From contig CM077820.1 of the NCBI GenBank assembly GCA_039720395.1, positions 52,195,666-52,259,665 of the forward strand: a DNA stretch of 64,000 nt, in the 5' to 3' direction. Source of the DNA: Liquidambar formosana (Eukaryota > Streptophyta > Magnoliopsida > Saxifragales > Altingiaceae). Shown one piece after another: positions 35,870 through 47,449 of this stretch (position 1 is the stretch's first letter; every line of letters begins with the position of its first letter). The position numbers and the translations under genes are program-made. The notes beneath the pieces were generated by a model. It was not told the DNA's origin. It ran no database searches and saw only the letters and a program-made list of their open reading frames with translations.

Positions 35870-37460
35870 ATGTGCGTGTGCATGCATGAGAGAGAGAGAG
35901 AGAGAGAGAGAGAGGAAGGGTGGGGGAGAGAGAGATTGCTTCATCATTATGGCAAGAGACCTATATACATTGTACACAAAAATGTCTTAATTAATTCTAA
36001 TTTCTTTTGGCCAATTGCAAAGCAAAAGGAAAATGAACAAAAGAAAAATTGGTATAACTTTTTAGCTGGTCACCAATATCTGCCATAAAAGGGACATGCC
36101 ATAACAAATGAGAAGCTATACGACTCAACTCCAACATAATCACTCTGATATGGCTGGGTACATTATTTTATATGGGGGGAAAATTCTATCGTTATGGCAA
36201 GACGCCTATATATATTTTCATGAAAATGTCTTATTTTTAGGTTCTTTTGGTTGATTGAAAAGCAAAACAAAATTGAGCTCAATAAAAGGACGAAAAAACT
36301 TATGCTTGAATGTGTTGAGGTTCATGTGTGAATTTGTCTCATATTGGCAAAATAAGAAAAAGGAAGGTCTTAAAATACAAGTAATGGGCTTATCATCTAT
36401 ACGCTTAGGGCTTTTGTGTAAGAACAAGTTTTAGACTTGTGTACTAGGCCTAGTGTGTAGATTTTGGACTCTCCTAGCTATCTCCCTAACAAGACCAAGC
36501 AGTGGTTGGAATTGTAATCTCGCGATGTTTCGACTATTGAGTTGTCTTACATCATAAAAATAGATGAAAGAAAAGACCTTAGTATATAAGTAATGGGCTC
36601 ACCACTAATAGCATCAAGCCTTTTGTGTGGGTATGAGTTTCAAACTTATATTGGGCTTGGTGTGTGGATTTGGACTCTCAGCAGAATATGGCAAGCGAGA
36701 GACCTACATATTAACATATATATTTAAGACTTAAATTTAAATATTAAAATTCAAATCCAATTTCTTTTGCTGATCAAAAAGTAAAAACGGCAAAAAAGAA
36801 GTAGAAGAACCTTGTGCTTCAAAGGTGCTTACTTGATTTTATGGCAAAAGAGAGAGAGGCAAAATGAAAACAAATAAAAAAGGAAGAATTGGAAGAACGT
36901 TGTGTTAAGAATGGATTTTTTTTTTTTAATTTTTTGCAAAAGACAAGATTGTTTCTATCATTATGGCGAAAAACATGAAAATGTTTTGAATTCAACTTCT
37001 TTTGCTTGAAAAAGGGAAAAAGAGCAAAGGAAAAATTGGTAGAACCTAGTTCTTTTATGTATATGCGTACTCAATTTTTTAGTATGAATGAGAGAGAGAG
37101 ATTCAACATTTTGGTGAGAAACCTACATATATTTTTACATTTAAAAATAAAAATAAAAATAAAAGAGAAAAAGCATCATAGAAATCATAACATCCAAACT
37201 AGGTTGGCACCCTATGATTCCAATCATGTGCTCACTACTCCAAATATTTTTACAAGACGTCTCAATTCCAATTTGTTATGGCAATTATAAAAGCAAAAGT
37301 AAAATGAACAAAAGAAAAAGTGGAACTTGTTGGAATTTTTAAAATTGCAAAACTCTATTTTAATTTTGTGAGTGGCCTACATACATTTTTACATGAAGAT
37401 GTCTCAATTCCAAATTGTGGTGGCCATTATAAAAGCAAAGGGAAAATGAACAAACGAAAT
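35870..37460. repeat. Degenerate tandem array upstream of ankyrin copy 2
   Basis: Recurring blocks: a purine (GA)n run, 'atcattatggc(g/a)a(g/a)a', 'cctacatacattttacatga', 'aaatgtctcaattccaa', 'ttttg(g/c)' and 'aaaagcaaa(g)ggaaaatgaac'. Blocks recur about every 150-350 bp near 35940, 36190, 36680, 36950, 37090 and 37370. Related blocks occur at 960-1360 and 27060-27440 in the flank copies. No coding content seen. Confidence 0.6.
35887..35914. repeat. (GA)n microsatellite
   Basis: GA run within the array. Confidence 0.85.
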
Positions 37461-37565
37461 AATGGAACCTGTTAGAGTTTTAAAATTTGCAAAACTCTGT
37501 ATTTTAAAACAGATATGTGCATCTTTTGTTTTAAACCAATAGGGCATATTTTAGGGTCGTGTCTG

Positions 37566-37630
37566 TTCCATATAAATTCAGAACATTCTCTCTCACTTTC
37601 CATTAAAAATCTCTCTTTTTTCTTCTACCA
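37566..37630 (+). promoter_or_regulatory. Possible promoter of ankyrin copy 2
   Basis: A TATA-like 'ccatataaattcag' is followed about 20 bp later by a CTCTCTC pyrimidine patch, typical of plant transcription starts. It lies about 490 bp before the ATG. Inference only. Confidence 0.35.
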
Positions 37631-38057
37631 TTCTATTCATACTATTTTCTTATTATATTATGAGTTTTTGGGCTAATATCTACACTTGGTACCTTGTTTG
37701 CTGCAAACGTGCATTGTGGTTCAAATATCTTGCAAAAAATTTAGGTCGTATCTTGAAGTCATGTGTGACCACTAGAGCCTGCATATATAGAGGTATATAC
37801 TATTTTAGGATAGCGAATGGTGTATCTCTAAGATTTTCTAATATTTTCACAGGCTATGTTTTTTCTCTAACTATTTTATTTAATTTGATTGTATTAATTA
37901 TATTCTCTAACCTGTCCTCTATATAAATCTATAATCTGTTCATATTTTGCCATCAATTCTGACTGATTTAATTTCGTTAAATCATTATATTCATGTATTT
38001 TTGTGTTTATTCAATTGTTCAGAAATTGTTTCTCTGGCAATTTAAAGCCAAAAAATA

Positions 38058-38364
38058 ATGCAAGAGGGTTCTACTTCAACCGGTATGAAGCAATCAGAGA
38101 ATATAATACACATGAATTGTAGTCTGCAGGAGGCCGCAGCAAAAGGTGACATTGAGGCCTTCAACGACCACGCATATCTTCTTCTCCTTCGAACCCCAAA
38201 TAAGAACACACTTCTCCATATCCACATCAACGCCCAAAGTGAAGATCCAATTAAAAAAAAACGGCCGAGTCCACAAGCTTCGTGGAAGAGATCCTTAGGA
38301 TGTGTCCGTCACTCTTATCGGAGGCTAATGCAAATGGCGAAATTCCACTACACTTGGCAGCAAG
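38058..38364 (+). CDS. Ankyrin copy 2, exon 1a (frameshifted)
   Basis: Starts MQEGSTSTGMKQ. ALLLL-type residues and TPNKNTLLHIHINAQ match copy 1. After the A run at 38253-38261 the frame moves by one base loss, and continues as AESTSFVEEILRMCPSLLSE, then ANANGEIPLHLAAR. Ends GCAAG|GTACGC. Confidence 0.8.
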
Positions 38365-39110
38365 GTACGCATGGGCGGAGGGAGGTGGAGAGAGGGGTCA
38401 ATCGACCGTCTAATTATTTTTTTATTTTTTATTTTTTTGAGTACATTTTTTTTTATAATTACAAATTTGATCCTCCCAAAATTATCTTTTACTCCCAAAA
38501 ATTTAGGCATTTTCTAAATTTGACTCTCCCTCAAAACTCAAAACTCAAAAATCAAAATCCTTTTTATTTTCTAATTTTTTGAATAATTTCAAATTTAATC
38601 ATCCCAAATTTTTTTTTTTTACTCCCAAAAATTTAACCCTCTTGCTAATTTGGCCATCCCACAAAAGTTAAAAAAATCAAAAGCCCTTTTGTTTTCTTCT
38701 TCCTCCTCTATTGCCATTTGTTTGCACTAATTTAATCAATCACAAATATTTAGGTAACATATTTAAAGTAATGCCATGTCAATGAATTTATTTAACTTTT
38801 TAATTTTATCCTTTATAACGGAATGATAAAAATATTAATTTTTTGAGGGAAAATATAATAAAGGGTATTTCAGAAGAGGAAAAGAATTAATTACTTTGAT
38901 TTTTTAAAAATAGACAAATATTTTGGGACATCTTTAAAATGAACAATGTAGGCAAACAAATTGGGACAAAGTGACTTCTAGTCCCAAATTTTTTTAAGAA
39001 TAAATTACACTTTATCCCTTGAATTATAGGACCAAAAATCTTTTTTTTTTTTTATAAAGTGAGTTAATGTCTTGATCCACTAAGACTAATTTTATGGTTC
39101 ACCCTTCAAG
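38365..39110 (+). other. Candidate new intron, equal to hAT-like insert plus one target duplication
   Basis: Copy 1 has no intron here; its exon reads through aaggtacg at 7647-7654. In copy 2 the donor GT lies in the left duplicate (aaggtacg, 38362-38369) and the acceptor AG in the right one (aaggtatg, 39108-39115). Removal joins GCAAG to GTATGGG and restores the frame AARYG. Length 746 equals 738 bp of insert plus 8. Confidence 0.65.
38370..39107. mobile_element. hAT-like non-autonomous insert in ankyrin copy 2
   Basis: Left end CATGGGCGGAGG, right end inverted GAAGGGTGAACC, resembling the ends of the hAT-like element at 40294-40676 (CAGGGGCGGAAC; inverted TAGGGGTTGAACC). The 8-bp duplication has one mismatch. 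The interior has 'aaatttgatcctccc' and 'ctcccaaaaattt' motifs shared with intron repeats near 11750-12190 and 42060-42430. Confidence 0.6.
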
Positions 39111-39436
39111 GTATGGGTTTTCTAATATGGTAGAAATCCTCCTTGAACATGCAAAAGGAGATCCCGAGAAAGGGATCCCAGGGATGACCAATAAACACGG
39201 AGACACGGCCTTGCACGAGGCGGTACGGTTCAATCACCTTGAGGTAGTGAAATTATTAACCAAAGAACCTGACTTCCCGCATTCGGCCAATTTGGCTGGT
39301 GAGACTCCACTGTACCTGGCTGCGGAGAGAAGATTTGGTACGTTGGTGACTGAAATATTGCGAAATTGCCCACCAACTCATGGTGGCCCCAATGGTAGAA
39401 CTGCTTTGCATGCCGCCGTAATTAACAACAATAAAG
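39111..39436 (+). CDS. Ankyrin copy 2, exon 1b
   Basis: Open throughout: YGFSNMVEILLEHAKGD, TALHEAVRFNHLEVVKLL, TPLYLAAERRFGTLV and TALHAAVINNN, ankyrin repeats collinear with exon 1 of copy 1. Ends AAAG|GTAGTG, as in copy 1. Confidence 0.85.
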
Positions 39437-40963
39437 GTAGTGGTAATAAGAGTGGTGCTATATCCATAGGATTTATATGAGGCATTAATATTTTTAAAGT
39501 AAAAAGAGATTTGGTTTTTTCAATTAATTACACCCATGACCCATGCAATTGTGATATTTGCCAGTAGACACATCCCGTGGATAAAATAGTTAGCTTTATC
39601 ATTTTCCTAATTACAATGTCATATTGCATGTCATGATTTTTTGTGACTCGATCAATATATATATATTTTTATTAGCTAGAGATCTTGCATGTATTAAGAA
39701 TTTACCTTATTTTATTTTTCCCCTGTTTAGGATATATATATATATATATGTATAAAATTTCGTGTATATATTGAGAACTTACATTTCTTTTCTTAATTAT
39801 AATGTTCTATTCTCATTAAGTGACGGGGTAGTATTGAGTTTGTATGTATGTCTTCCAACGAGTCTTATAAGTTCTTCATATACGATGCATCTAGAACGTG
39901 GTTTTTTACCTGAGTTTTGAGGTTCTCATGCATGTAAAATCTTTATGTTGTTCTTGTTGCTTTCATGGGTTCATTTTTGCGAGTGTTTGTATTTAATTTG
40001 ACTTGATTTTTAAATTGGGTAAACATTTCGTTCAACCTATTAACCCCCGCTTCATGGGTAAACACTAATGCTCAACTTAATTTTTAATTCTACATATATT
40101 ATGTTCATCTTCTTGCTAGAAATAGTGTATGAAGGAGTTTCAAAAGCCATGCACATGGGATTTGCAAGCTTTCACTAAGGGATATATGTAGTGATGGTTT
40201 ACACGAGGAGATCGTGGATAACATGAGCTCACATGGAGTCTTAAGTCTGTATTAAGTTTGTATGTATGTCATCTAGCTATTGAGTCTTGTAATCAGGGGC
40301 GGAACTACACATGGCTTTGGGGGGGGGGGGGGGGGTTAGCACCCCCAAAGATTGAAAATACTTTATATATTTATTTAAATATAAGTTAAATTTTTTTAAA
40401 AAATATATCAATGGCCCCCCCAAATTTTTGTTTATTTCAAATATAATCTCTCAATCATAAATAAATTTTCATTCTCATGCCTATAATTTCATATTTTATT
40501 TCAAAATTTTGGATACAAAAGTTGGTAAAGTCTCAAAAAAAGGACATTTGTTGTATCTTTGGAAATTCCAAGTAATATGAATATTGTAAAAAAATTTAGT
40601 ATGACATGTGAATTAAAAAATATGTATAAAATGTTTACTTTGGCCCCCCTAGAAGAAATTTCTGGTTCAACCCCTACTTGTAATTAAGTTTCCTTCATAG
40701 TACATATGAGTCGTCTATGGTTTATTATCCAAGTTTAAAGGTTTTTCCATTTAAAATCTGTGTAGTTCTCATTTTCTTTCATCAGTTGATTATTGATTAT
40801 TGTGAGTGTTTTGATTTGATTTGACTTAATTTTTAGGTTGGGTAGACATTAGTGCTCAACCTATTGGTTAAATCATAGTAGAGATTTTTCACCATCTTTA
40901 AGATGTTTCATAGGTGCTTGTACACAGATTAAATAACTAATTTCTCCATCTACTTTCTTTTAG
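39437..40963 (+). other. Intron of copy 2 (homologue of intron 1 of copy 1)
   Basis: Contains an internal tandem duplication (about 39830-40035 against 40250-40293 plus 40677-40870, the second split by a hAT-like MITE). The 3' half aligns with 10440-10886 of copy 1. Ends TTTTAG. Confidence 0.75.
40294..40676. mobile_element. hAT-like MITE, 383 bp
   Basis: The 8-bp duplication cttgtaat is at 40286-40293 and 40677-40684. Ends CAGGGGCGGAACTACAC and inverted TAGGGGTTGAACCAG. Contains a G run (about 19) at 40319-40336. Copy 1 has the empty site near 10584. Confidence 0.88.
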
Positions 40964-41514
40964 ACATTACAATAAGAATTTTAAGGGCAAAGACAGAGGC
41001 CCATCTAACCACAGAAGCAGACGAACAAGGCTGGACTCCGCTCCACTATGCTGCACTCTTGGATTATCGGTGGATCGTATTGGGTTTACTAGGAGAGGAT
41101 GAATCTGCAGCTTACATCGGAGATAGAGATGGTATGACAGCTCTTCACATTGCAGCTAGCAGGGGACATGAGATCGTAGTGGAATACATTATATCTTTCT
41201 GGCCGGATTGTTGTGAACTCGTTGACAAAAATGGTTGGAATTTTATTCACTTTGCTGCAAAGAGCGGGAATCTAAACGCAATTAGATCTGTCTTTGCAAA
41301 TTATTCTCTTACTTACCTTTTAAATGAGAAGGATAACGAGGGGAACACACCTCTCCATCTGCTTGCCAATCATCATGGGCCAGACACTAAAGTCTACTCG
41401 TTGGTTTCCAGCCTCATAAAGCACCCTAGAGTCGATAAGATGGTCTTTAACAAGAAAAACTTGAACGCTTTTGACATCATAAGTGCTAATCCTACATCCA
41501 CACTAAAATGGAAG
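40964..41514 (+). CDS. Ankyrin copy 2, exon 2
   Basis: Open across its length, with phase-1 entry. It reads TPLHYAALLDYRWIVLGLLG, TALHIAASRGHEIVVEYI, NFIHFAAKSGNLNAI and TPLHLLANHHGPDTKVYS, ending LKWK at AAG|GTATGA. It shows the correct spacing that copy 1 has lost at 11001-11013. Confidence 0.88.
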
Positions 41515-42189
41515 GTATGACTTTCTTGTGCATGGACTTCACAATCAAATGTTATTTAACAAAATTATTTATTAAAAAAAATGAATTCATATATTTATGA
41601 AAATAGGCTATTTTCTACAACAAAATGCTAGTTTTAATATCATTTTTACTAAATCTTTTGTCAATTGTTTGATGTGATAGTGTCAAAATGATATAATAAT
41701 TCACGTGGCATCCTATAATATGAGCGAGTCTTCCATGTAACTGTGACATGGTCACATGGTGTCATGGGCCAATAAGAGCAAAACAAAGTGGGATTGTGGA
41801 GTCAAAAAATTCTTTGACAATCTCACTCTCTCTCTCTCTCTCTTTATATATATATATAGTTTTGATTTGTTCAGCATGTGTTGATATAAGTTATCAGTAC
41901 CATGCATTATATCAGGAGTTATATCCCGTGCATTTGGTCGATGTATCTCGTAACTCACTAATGCATGAGGTATAACCTTTAATACAGGTGTTGATATAAG
42001 TTATATCAGCATGTGCTCGTGTGATCATCAACCTATATATATATAGTGTATACAGTTTTTCTAATAATATTAAATTTGACCCTCTTGATAAATTTTTTTT
42101 TTTTTTTGCTCCCAAAAAATTAATCATTTCATAAATTTGACCTCAAACAAAAGTAAAAAATCAAACCCCTTTTATTTTATAACCTTTAG

Positions 42190-42219
42190 TTCTTTCTTTC
42201 TTTCTTTCTTTCTTTCTTT
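42190..42219. repeat. (TTTC)n microsatellite
   Basis: Tetranucleotide run followed by poly-T. Confidence 0.85.
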
Positions 42220-42468
42220 TTTTTTTTTTTTTTTTTTTTCCTCTTCCTCTCTCTTTTTTTATTTTTATTTTTATAATTACAAATTTGATCCTCTCAAAAG
42301 AAAAAAAAAAAAAAAAAATTTAGTCACACAAATTTTATTTTGCTCCAAAAAAAATTAATTCATTTATAAATTTGAGCATTCCAAAAAAATCAAAACTTTT
42401 CTAACTTTTAATCCTTATTTTAGTAGGATAAATTACACTATATTCTCTTAATTATATAGGGGCAAAAC

Positions 42469-42926
42469 TAGGGATGCAACATGGTTCAGGTAGACTCGAG
42501 GACCGAACTGGTAGGATCAATTTGGTCTGATTTTGGTTCGGTTCAAACAGTAACCGGTCCGGTTCCGATTTAAAATTTATAAGAACCAATCAACTCGATT
42601 CGGTCCATGGTTTAGGGGGTTTTAGAATTGGACCGAATTCCGAAATATATATATATATATGATTATATGTTAATACTAATTATATTATACTCCATGAATA
42701 AGTATTATTCAATGCTTAATAATACTTATTCATTGCATAATAATACTTATTCAATAAATTTCTTACCTTTTACAAACCGAAATAAAAGTAAAACTCGAGA
42801 ATCGGACCGTTTTTTCCAGTCCGGTCCAATGTTATTTCTAACCTGGGTCCAATTCAGATTTTGAAGGACTAAATTAGTTTGGTCCGGTCCAGATTTCCTT
42901 TTGGCCCAGACCAAGTTATGGTCCTA
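42469..42926. mobile_element. hAT-like MITE, 458 bp
   Basis: The 8-bp duplication ggcaaaac is at 42461-42468 and 42927-42934. Ends TAGGGATGCAACATGG and inverted TAGGACCATAACTTGG. The GGTCCGGT-rich interior is like 1828-3313, which suggests one family. Copy 1 keeps the empty site 'ggggcaaaatctc' at about 12229. Confidence 0.88.
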
Positions 42927-43469
42927 GGCAAAACCTTGTAAGTGAGTTAATATTTTAATTGTTCAAGTTTAATTTTCTGGCTACACCTCTAATTATTGTC
43001 CTAACATGATGTGGTGATATAACATGATATAACAACCGCTTTGCTCGGGTGATATTATAGGAAATTCTATGGTACCTTGAGAAGTTGAGAGTATCATAAC
43101 CAAATGGTATGTGGTTATATTTTCCAATAAGTGATTACATTTTTTATAATCTCGTCACAAAATATACGTGACCACTTACGATACGGTATCTCACTTTTTT
43201 GTACAATACGATGGAAAAGGATAATGCGTGAGCTCTCCTATAATGGCGGTGCTATGCATTCTGTATCATCCACCCCCTAAGGAATCCGTATGACCTACAT
43301 GGACCCCACCCATGTGTCTACACGGGATCCTTCGGGGATGGGAATATGAAGCAAGCATTTCCCCTCCTATTAATGGTATTCATTCTGGGGATGAATTACG
43401 TTTCGATGGAAATTTGTAGGATATTTGTCTTTTAATTTAATTACATTCGATTTTGACAATGTATTGCAG

Positions 43470-44380
43470 AGACATATTGAGAAAGAGTTGCGGAAAGAGT
43501 TGCAGGAGGCCGATGTTGGAAAATTTCAGCGAAATGTAACCTACGAAGGTGTTGGTAAGACAAGAAAGGAAGATGTTGGTAAGGGAGGAAAGGATGACGA
43601 AGACAAAGGTACTAATTTGAGTGAAATCAAGAAAGCAACAGAAACCCATATAGTAGTGGCCGCACTCATAGCAACTGTAGCTTTGCCGCAAGTTTCACCA
43701 TGCCCGGTGGTTACATTAGCGACAAGGGCCCAGACCAGGGCACTCCAGTTCTAGCGAGAAGAGCAGCTTTCAGAGCATTTGTTATTTCAAATAGCATAGC
43801 CATGATGCTCTCAAGTTCTGCAGTGTTTATTTACATTTTCCTAGCGATGCCTCTTCCAGCTGACAAAGAAAAGTTCCCTTCTTACTTCAAACTGGCCGCC
43901 TACCTCAATATATTTGCGGCGGGAGCAATGATGGTTGCGTTCATGACGGGCCAGTACGCAGTGTTACAACATTCGTCAGGGCTTGCCATTGCCACATGTG
44001 TCATTGGTAGCTCCTTCTTTTTCTTCTACTATGAGCTATTTCTAAGGTCATATGTTGCGCTACTTGGTAGTGAGGCGTCTTTCCTCGACCTACTTGATGA
44101 AGCCCTTAAGACTTTCAACGACCTACTTGTGAAAGCCTCTGAAGTTTTTATAGTACCCATGAGCTTTGTGTTCAACCTACTTGATGATGCCCCCGACCCT
44201 TTCCAAATCCCAATTCTGGTTGCCATTATCCCTTTCCTCATCCTGCTTTTTGCGCTTGTGTTTGCCACGGTTAGCTTTTGTTATCCATTCCAAGTGCTAA
44301 TTAAGAAAATAAAGACGCGGTGGTTTAGGAATGCTAATCCCTCTAAAAAAAATGCCTCATCTGGGATGGCAATTCAGTAG
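43470..44380 (+). CDS. Ankyrin copy 2, exon 3 (PGG domain, frameshifted)
   Basis: RHIEKELRKELQEADVG starts the linker, and THIVVAALIATVA the first span. One base is missing near 43680, so the frame from the acceptor runs off to a stop at 43754, while the true PGG continues one frame over: SFTMPGGYISDKGPDQG, IAMMLSSSAVFIYIFLAMPL, AYLNIFAAGAMMVAFMTG, FFFFYYELFLRSY and the last span near IPFLILLFALVFA. Stop at 44378-44380. The 11-residue repeat region is shorter than in copy 1. Confidence 0.88.
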
Positions 44381-44578
44381 TACCAAATCTCTATGATCAG
44401 CCCGCTCAGGTTTTTGTATCCCAGATATATAGGGTATGTGCTAGCTCCATCCGCAGTGCACTTTAAGCTCCCCAACGGTCAGGCTGGGCTTGGACGGTAT
44501 ATTGGAACTTAGGATTGGAGTTGCATTAGCCTACAAGCGAGACTGCGTACGTAGGGTGTGGTTGCGGTTGCCAAAGCT

Positions 44579-44610
<32 letters not shown>
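44579..44610. repeat. (TTTC)n microsatellite
   Basis: TTTC run between ankyrin copy 2 and the Harbinger element. Confidence 0.9.
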
Positions 44611-44611
<1 letters not shown>

Positions 44612-46397
44612 GCTTAATTGCTTGTTTATCTGTAATTAGTTTTGTTAGGGCCCGTTTGGTAGTGCGGTGCGTTAGCACTTAAGCACTTTTTTATGAATAT
44701 AAGTGCTTTTAATGTGTTTGGCATACACGGAAATCCGCGTTAGGCAAAAGAGGAAAACAAGCCTAAAGCCCTTCCACTAAAAGTGACGGTACTCATGCTT
44801 TTTGCAAAAGAGGATGAAACCTCTTCTCGGGAAGAGGTTTTGCTAGTTTAATGAATTTTTTTAATAGACCATTTTACCCATGTTAATATTTTCAAAAGAC
44901 AATCAAGCCCATGAATCAAATAATGTTCTGTAAACCCTACCTTTATAGTACTCATAAATGAGGAGCCTCAAAACACAACCACAAGAATCGTCTCCAACTT
45001 CAAGGTATTTTTCAACTCCAACCACAAGAATCTTCTCCAACTTCAAGGTATTTCTCAACTCCATCTGACATGTACTTTTGAGTTCCAAAAATAATTTATG
45101 TGTATATATCTATATATATTTAAATTATATGTTTGTAGTGTTATACGGAATATTATATTGTTAGAACAATGTACAAAAGACAAGGGCAACTCTCTGCCAA
45201 TTGAAGAACCCATAATATACAACATGTGAAAGTGTTCACTGAAAAATAACATATTAAAACTAAAATAAAATGCTAGAAATTTTGATTACTCTTCACAAAG
45301 AAATTTTGATTACTCTTCACAAAGAATACATCAATGGGGAGATTAATGCTAGAAATTTTGATGGCCGGTGAGCTTAGTTCTGATAAAACGTCAGTCATTC
45401 TGGACAGGAAATTAATACATGGAAGCTTATGCAACTACAACAAGTTTATGATTGTGTTCTTTTGGAAAAATAAAAAATAAAAAAATTATTGTTTCTCATT
45501 CATTGAAGTTTGTGCGTGAATCTAATGTCAGTCACTATCATTGTACTCCAATTCATTCATATTAGATTATTCTTGATAGTTGTTCAAATTTTGATTTTGA
45601 TTTTGATTTTGATTTTTTTTTTTTTCCTGATGAAGTGTCGGAGACTAATAATTTGATCTCCACCATAAACAACCTTATAATAAGGAAAATTTTATTAATC
45701 GTATTAATCCAAAATATATGATTATATTCATAAGTGGTGATCTCGTAGATTAGGCTTAATGAAAAGTGGCAAAAGCATTGGATCAAAGTTTTTGCATTCA
45801 GGGAGTCCAAAAGTAGAAGCCCAATGCCATTGCCATTGCCCGCCCTAATATGTAGCTTTTTCTCCAATTTTCTAAGGTCATCATCGCCATGCAAGAGGTC
45901 TTGGTTTCTATTCTCACCAGTCTTCTTTAAGGTCACCCTTATAGATTTTGTCCTATAATATATTGTCTTGTGCATGTGAGACAGAGAGATTACATGTATC
46001 TTGGAAAATTAGTTGGGTGAGTAAGCATCTTGGAACTTCTTGATATCAATGCTATTTCATGACAGTTTGATTGAACTCATCCCTAAATCAATCTCAAGTT
46101 CGACCTAAGCAGGTGTATTGTACCACATGGGCGAACCTGTATGGGGCATTCTTTACTTGGGTTGCAACTTGCACGAGAACATTTTTTCGGGGAAAAAAAT
46201 ATCTTCAAATTATCAAATTAAAAATATTTATTTATAAAAAGTCATTAATGTAAAATCTTAAACATAAATAAATAAATAAATAAAGAATATACAATGGATT
46301 CACATGAGTAGTGATGCATTGTGGTTTTGGTTCTGATTTTTTTTTTTCTTTTGTCTTTATTTTTTATGCCATTATTTTTATATTTGAATATAGAGAG

Positions 46398-47449
46398 ATG
46401 GAAAGCAATGGAAACATTAGTTCGTCAAGAGACAAGGATAATAAACCAAAGGCAACATGGGATGGAACAAAAACTTTATGGTTTATAGATATTTGTGTAG
46501 ATGCTGTACGAGCTGGTCATAGGCCCACATCTCATTTCAACAGGGAAGGGTGGAATATTGTTATTAAAAAATTAGCTGAAAAGACAGGAAGAACTTATGA
46601 TCAGAAGCAGGTGAAAAATCGTTGGGATAATTTGAAGAAGGAGTGGCAAATTTGGGATAAATTAGTGGGCCATGAAACTGGACTTGGTTCGAATTATGCT
46701 AAACAAACAGTTGATGCAACACTTAAATGGTGGGATAAGAAAATTCAGGTTTGCAAATATAGGTTTAATTTTTTTTTATTATAATGATTTAAGTACCTTT
46801 ATAGTTAATTTACTAACTAGTTGAATTATTGTATATATAGCAAATCCCAGAGGCGGCAAAATTTCGAGAAAAAGGATTAAAGCACTGCTTTAAGTTAGAT
46901 GAGCTATTCTGAGATATAGCTGTCACTGGGGTAAGAGCTTGGGCACCTTCCTCTGGCGTACTACCCCCACGTCATGGTGGACCTTCCATAGGTGGGCATC
47001 TTCTTGAAGAAGATCATGATGATGTAGAAAAAGAATATGAAGAGTCTCTGGGATTAGAAAACATTGCTGCAAACAATGATGTTGGAAATGTTACGCAACT
47101 GCGTAAGAGGACAGCTGAAGTTTTTAAGCCTATACAAGAAAAACAAAAAAAGAAGGTCTCAGCTGTAGTAAAGTTGTCGAAATAGCTTGACCACATTTGT
47201 CATGCTGTGGAGAGTAAGGCTACAGTTACTCGAAATAACCAAGCAGGGAGCACCATAAGGGATTGTATTGAAATGATGACTGCAATTCCAGAAGTCAATC
47301 GGGGGGGTGAGCTATTCATGCTTAGGACGCGGTTATTTGTGAATCAAAACAATAGAGAGATGCTTGTTGCATTGAACAACCCCGACTTGCAGCTTGCATG
47401 GCTGAAACAAGAACAACTTCGAGAAACCCCTATTGCACCCACTGTTTAG
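46398..47449 (+). pseudogene. Harbinger ORF1, Myb/SANT-like DNA-binding protein
   Basis: ATG at 46398 (MESNGNISSS). Exon 1 ends at 46748 (TTCAG|GTTTGC); exon 2 starts at 46841 after TATATAG, in phase 0. Residues about 17-115 form a Myb/SANT-like domain (Myb_DNA-bind_3 type): WDGTKTLWFIDICVDAVRAG, GWNIVIKKLAEKTGRTYDQK, QVKNRWDNLKKEWQIWDKL, LKWWDKK. The second exon is acidic (EEDHDDVEKEYEES), then has an NNREMLVALNNPDLQLAWL tail. In-frame stops at 46910-46912 and 47183-47185 break it. In this superfamily ORF1 works with the transposase to bind the ends. Confidence 0.9.

Larger units (their letters stand above)
41515..43469 (+). other. Intron between ankyrin exons 2 and 3, copy 2
   Basis: Holds half of a foldback MITE (about 41722-41830) of the 52222-52392 family, a dispersed repeat (41865-42030), a (TTTC)n tract (42190-42219) and a hAT-like element (42469-42926). 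Otherwise collinear with 11442-13516. Confidence 0.75.
38058..44380 (+). pseudogene. Ankyrin-repeat/PGG-domain protein, copy 2 (two frameshifts)
   Basis: Four exon segments (38058-38364, 39111-39436, 40964-41514, 43470-44380) match copy 1 end to end and would encode about 698 residues. All junctions are GT-AG in the same phases as copy 1. The one extra intron (38365-39110) coincides with a hAT-like insertion. Two one-base losses break the frame: in the A run at 38253-38261 (exon 1), and near 43680 (gtagctttgcc against gtagcctttgcc in copy 1), inside the first PGG membrane span. Repairing both in thought makes the summed length a multiple of three. Probably a young pseudogene; errors in homopolymers cannot be excluded. 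Confidence 0.8.
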
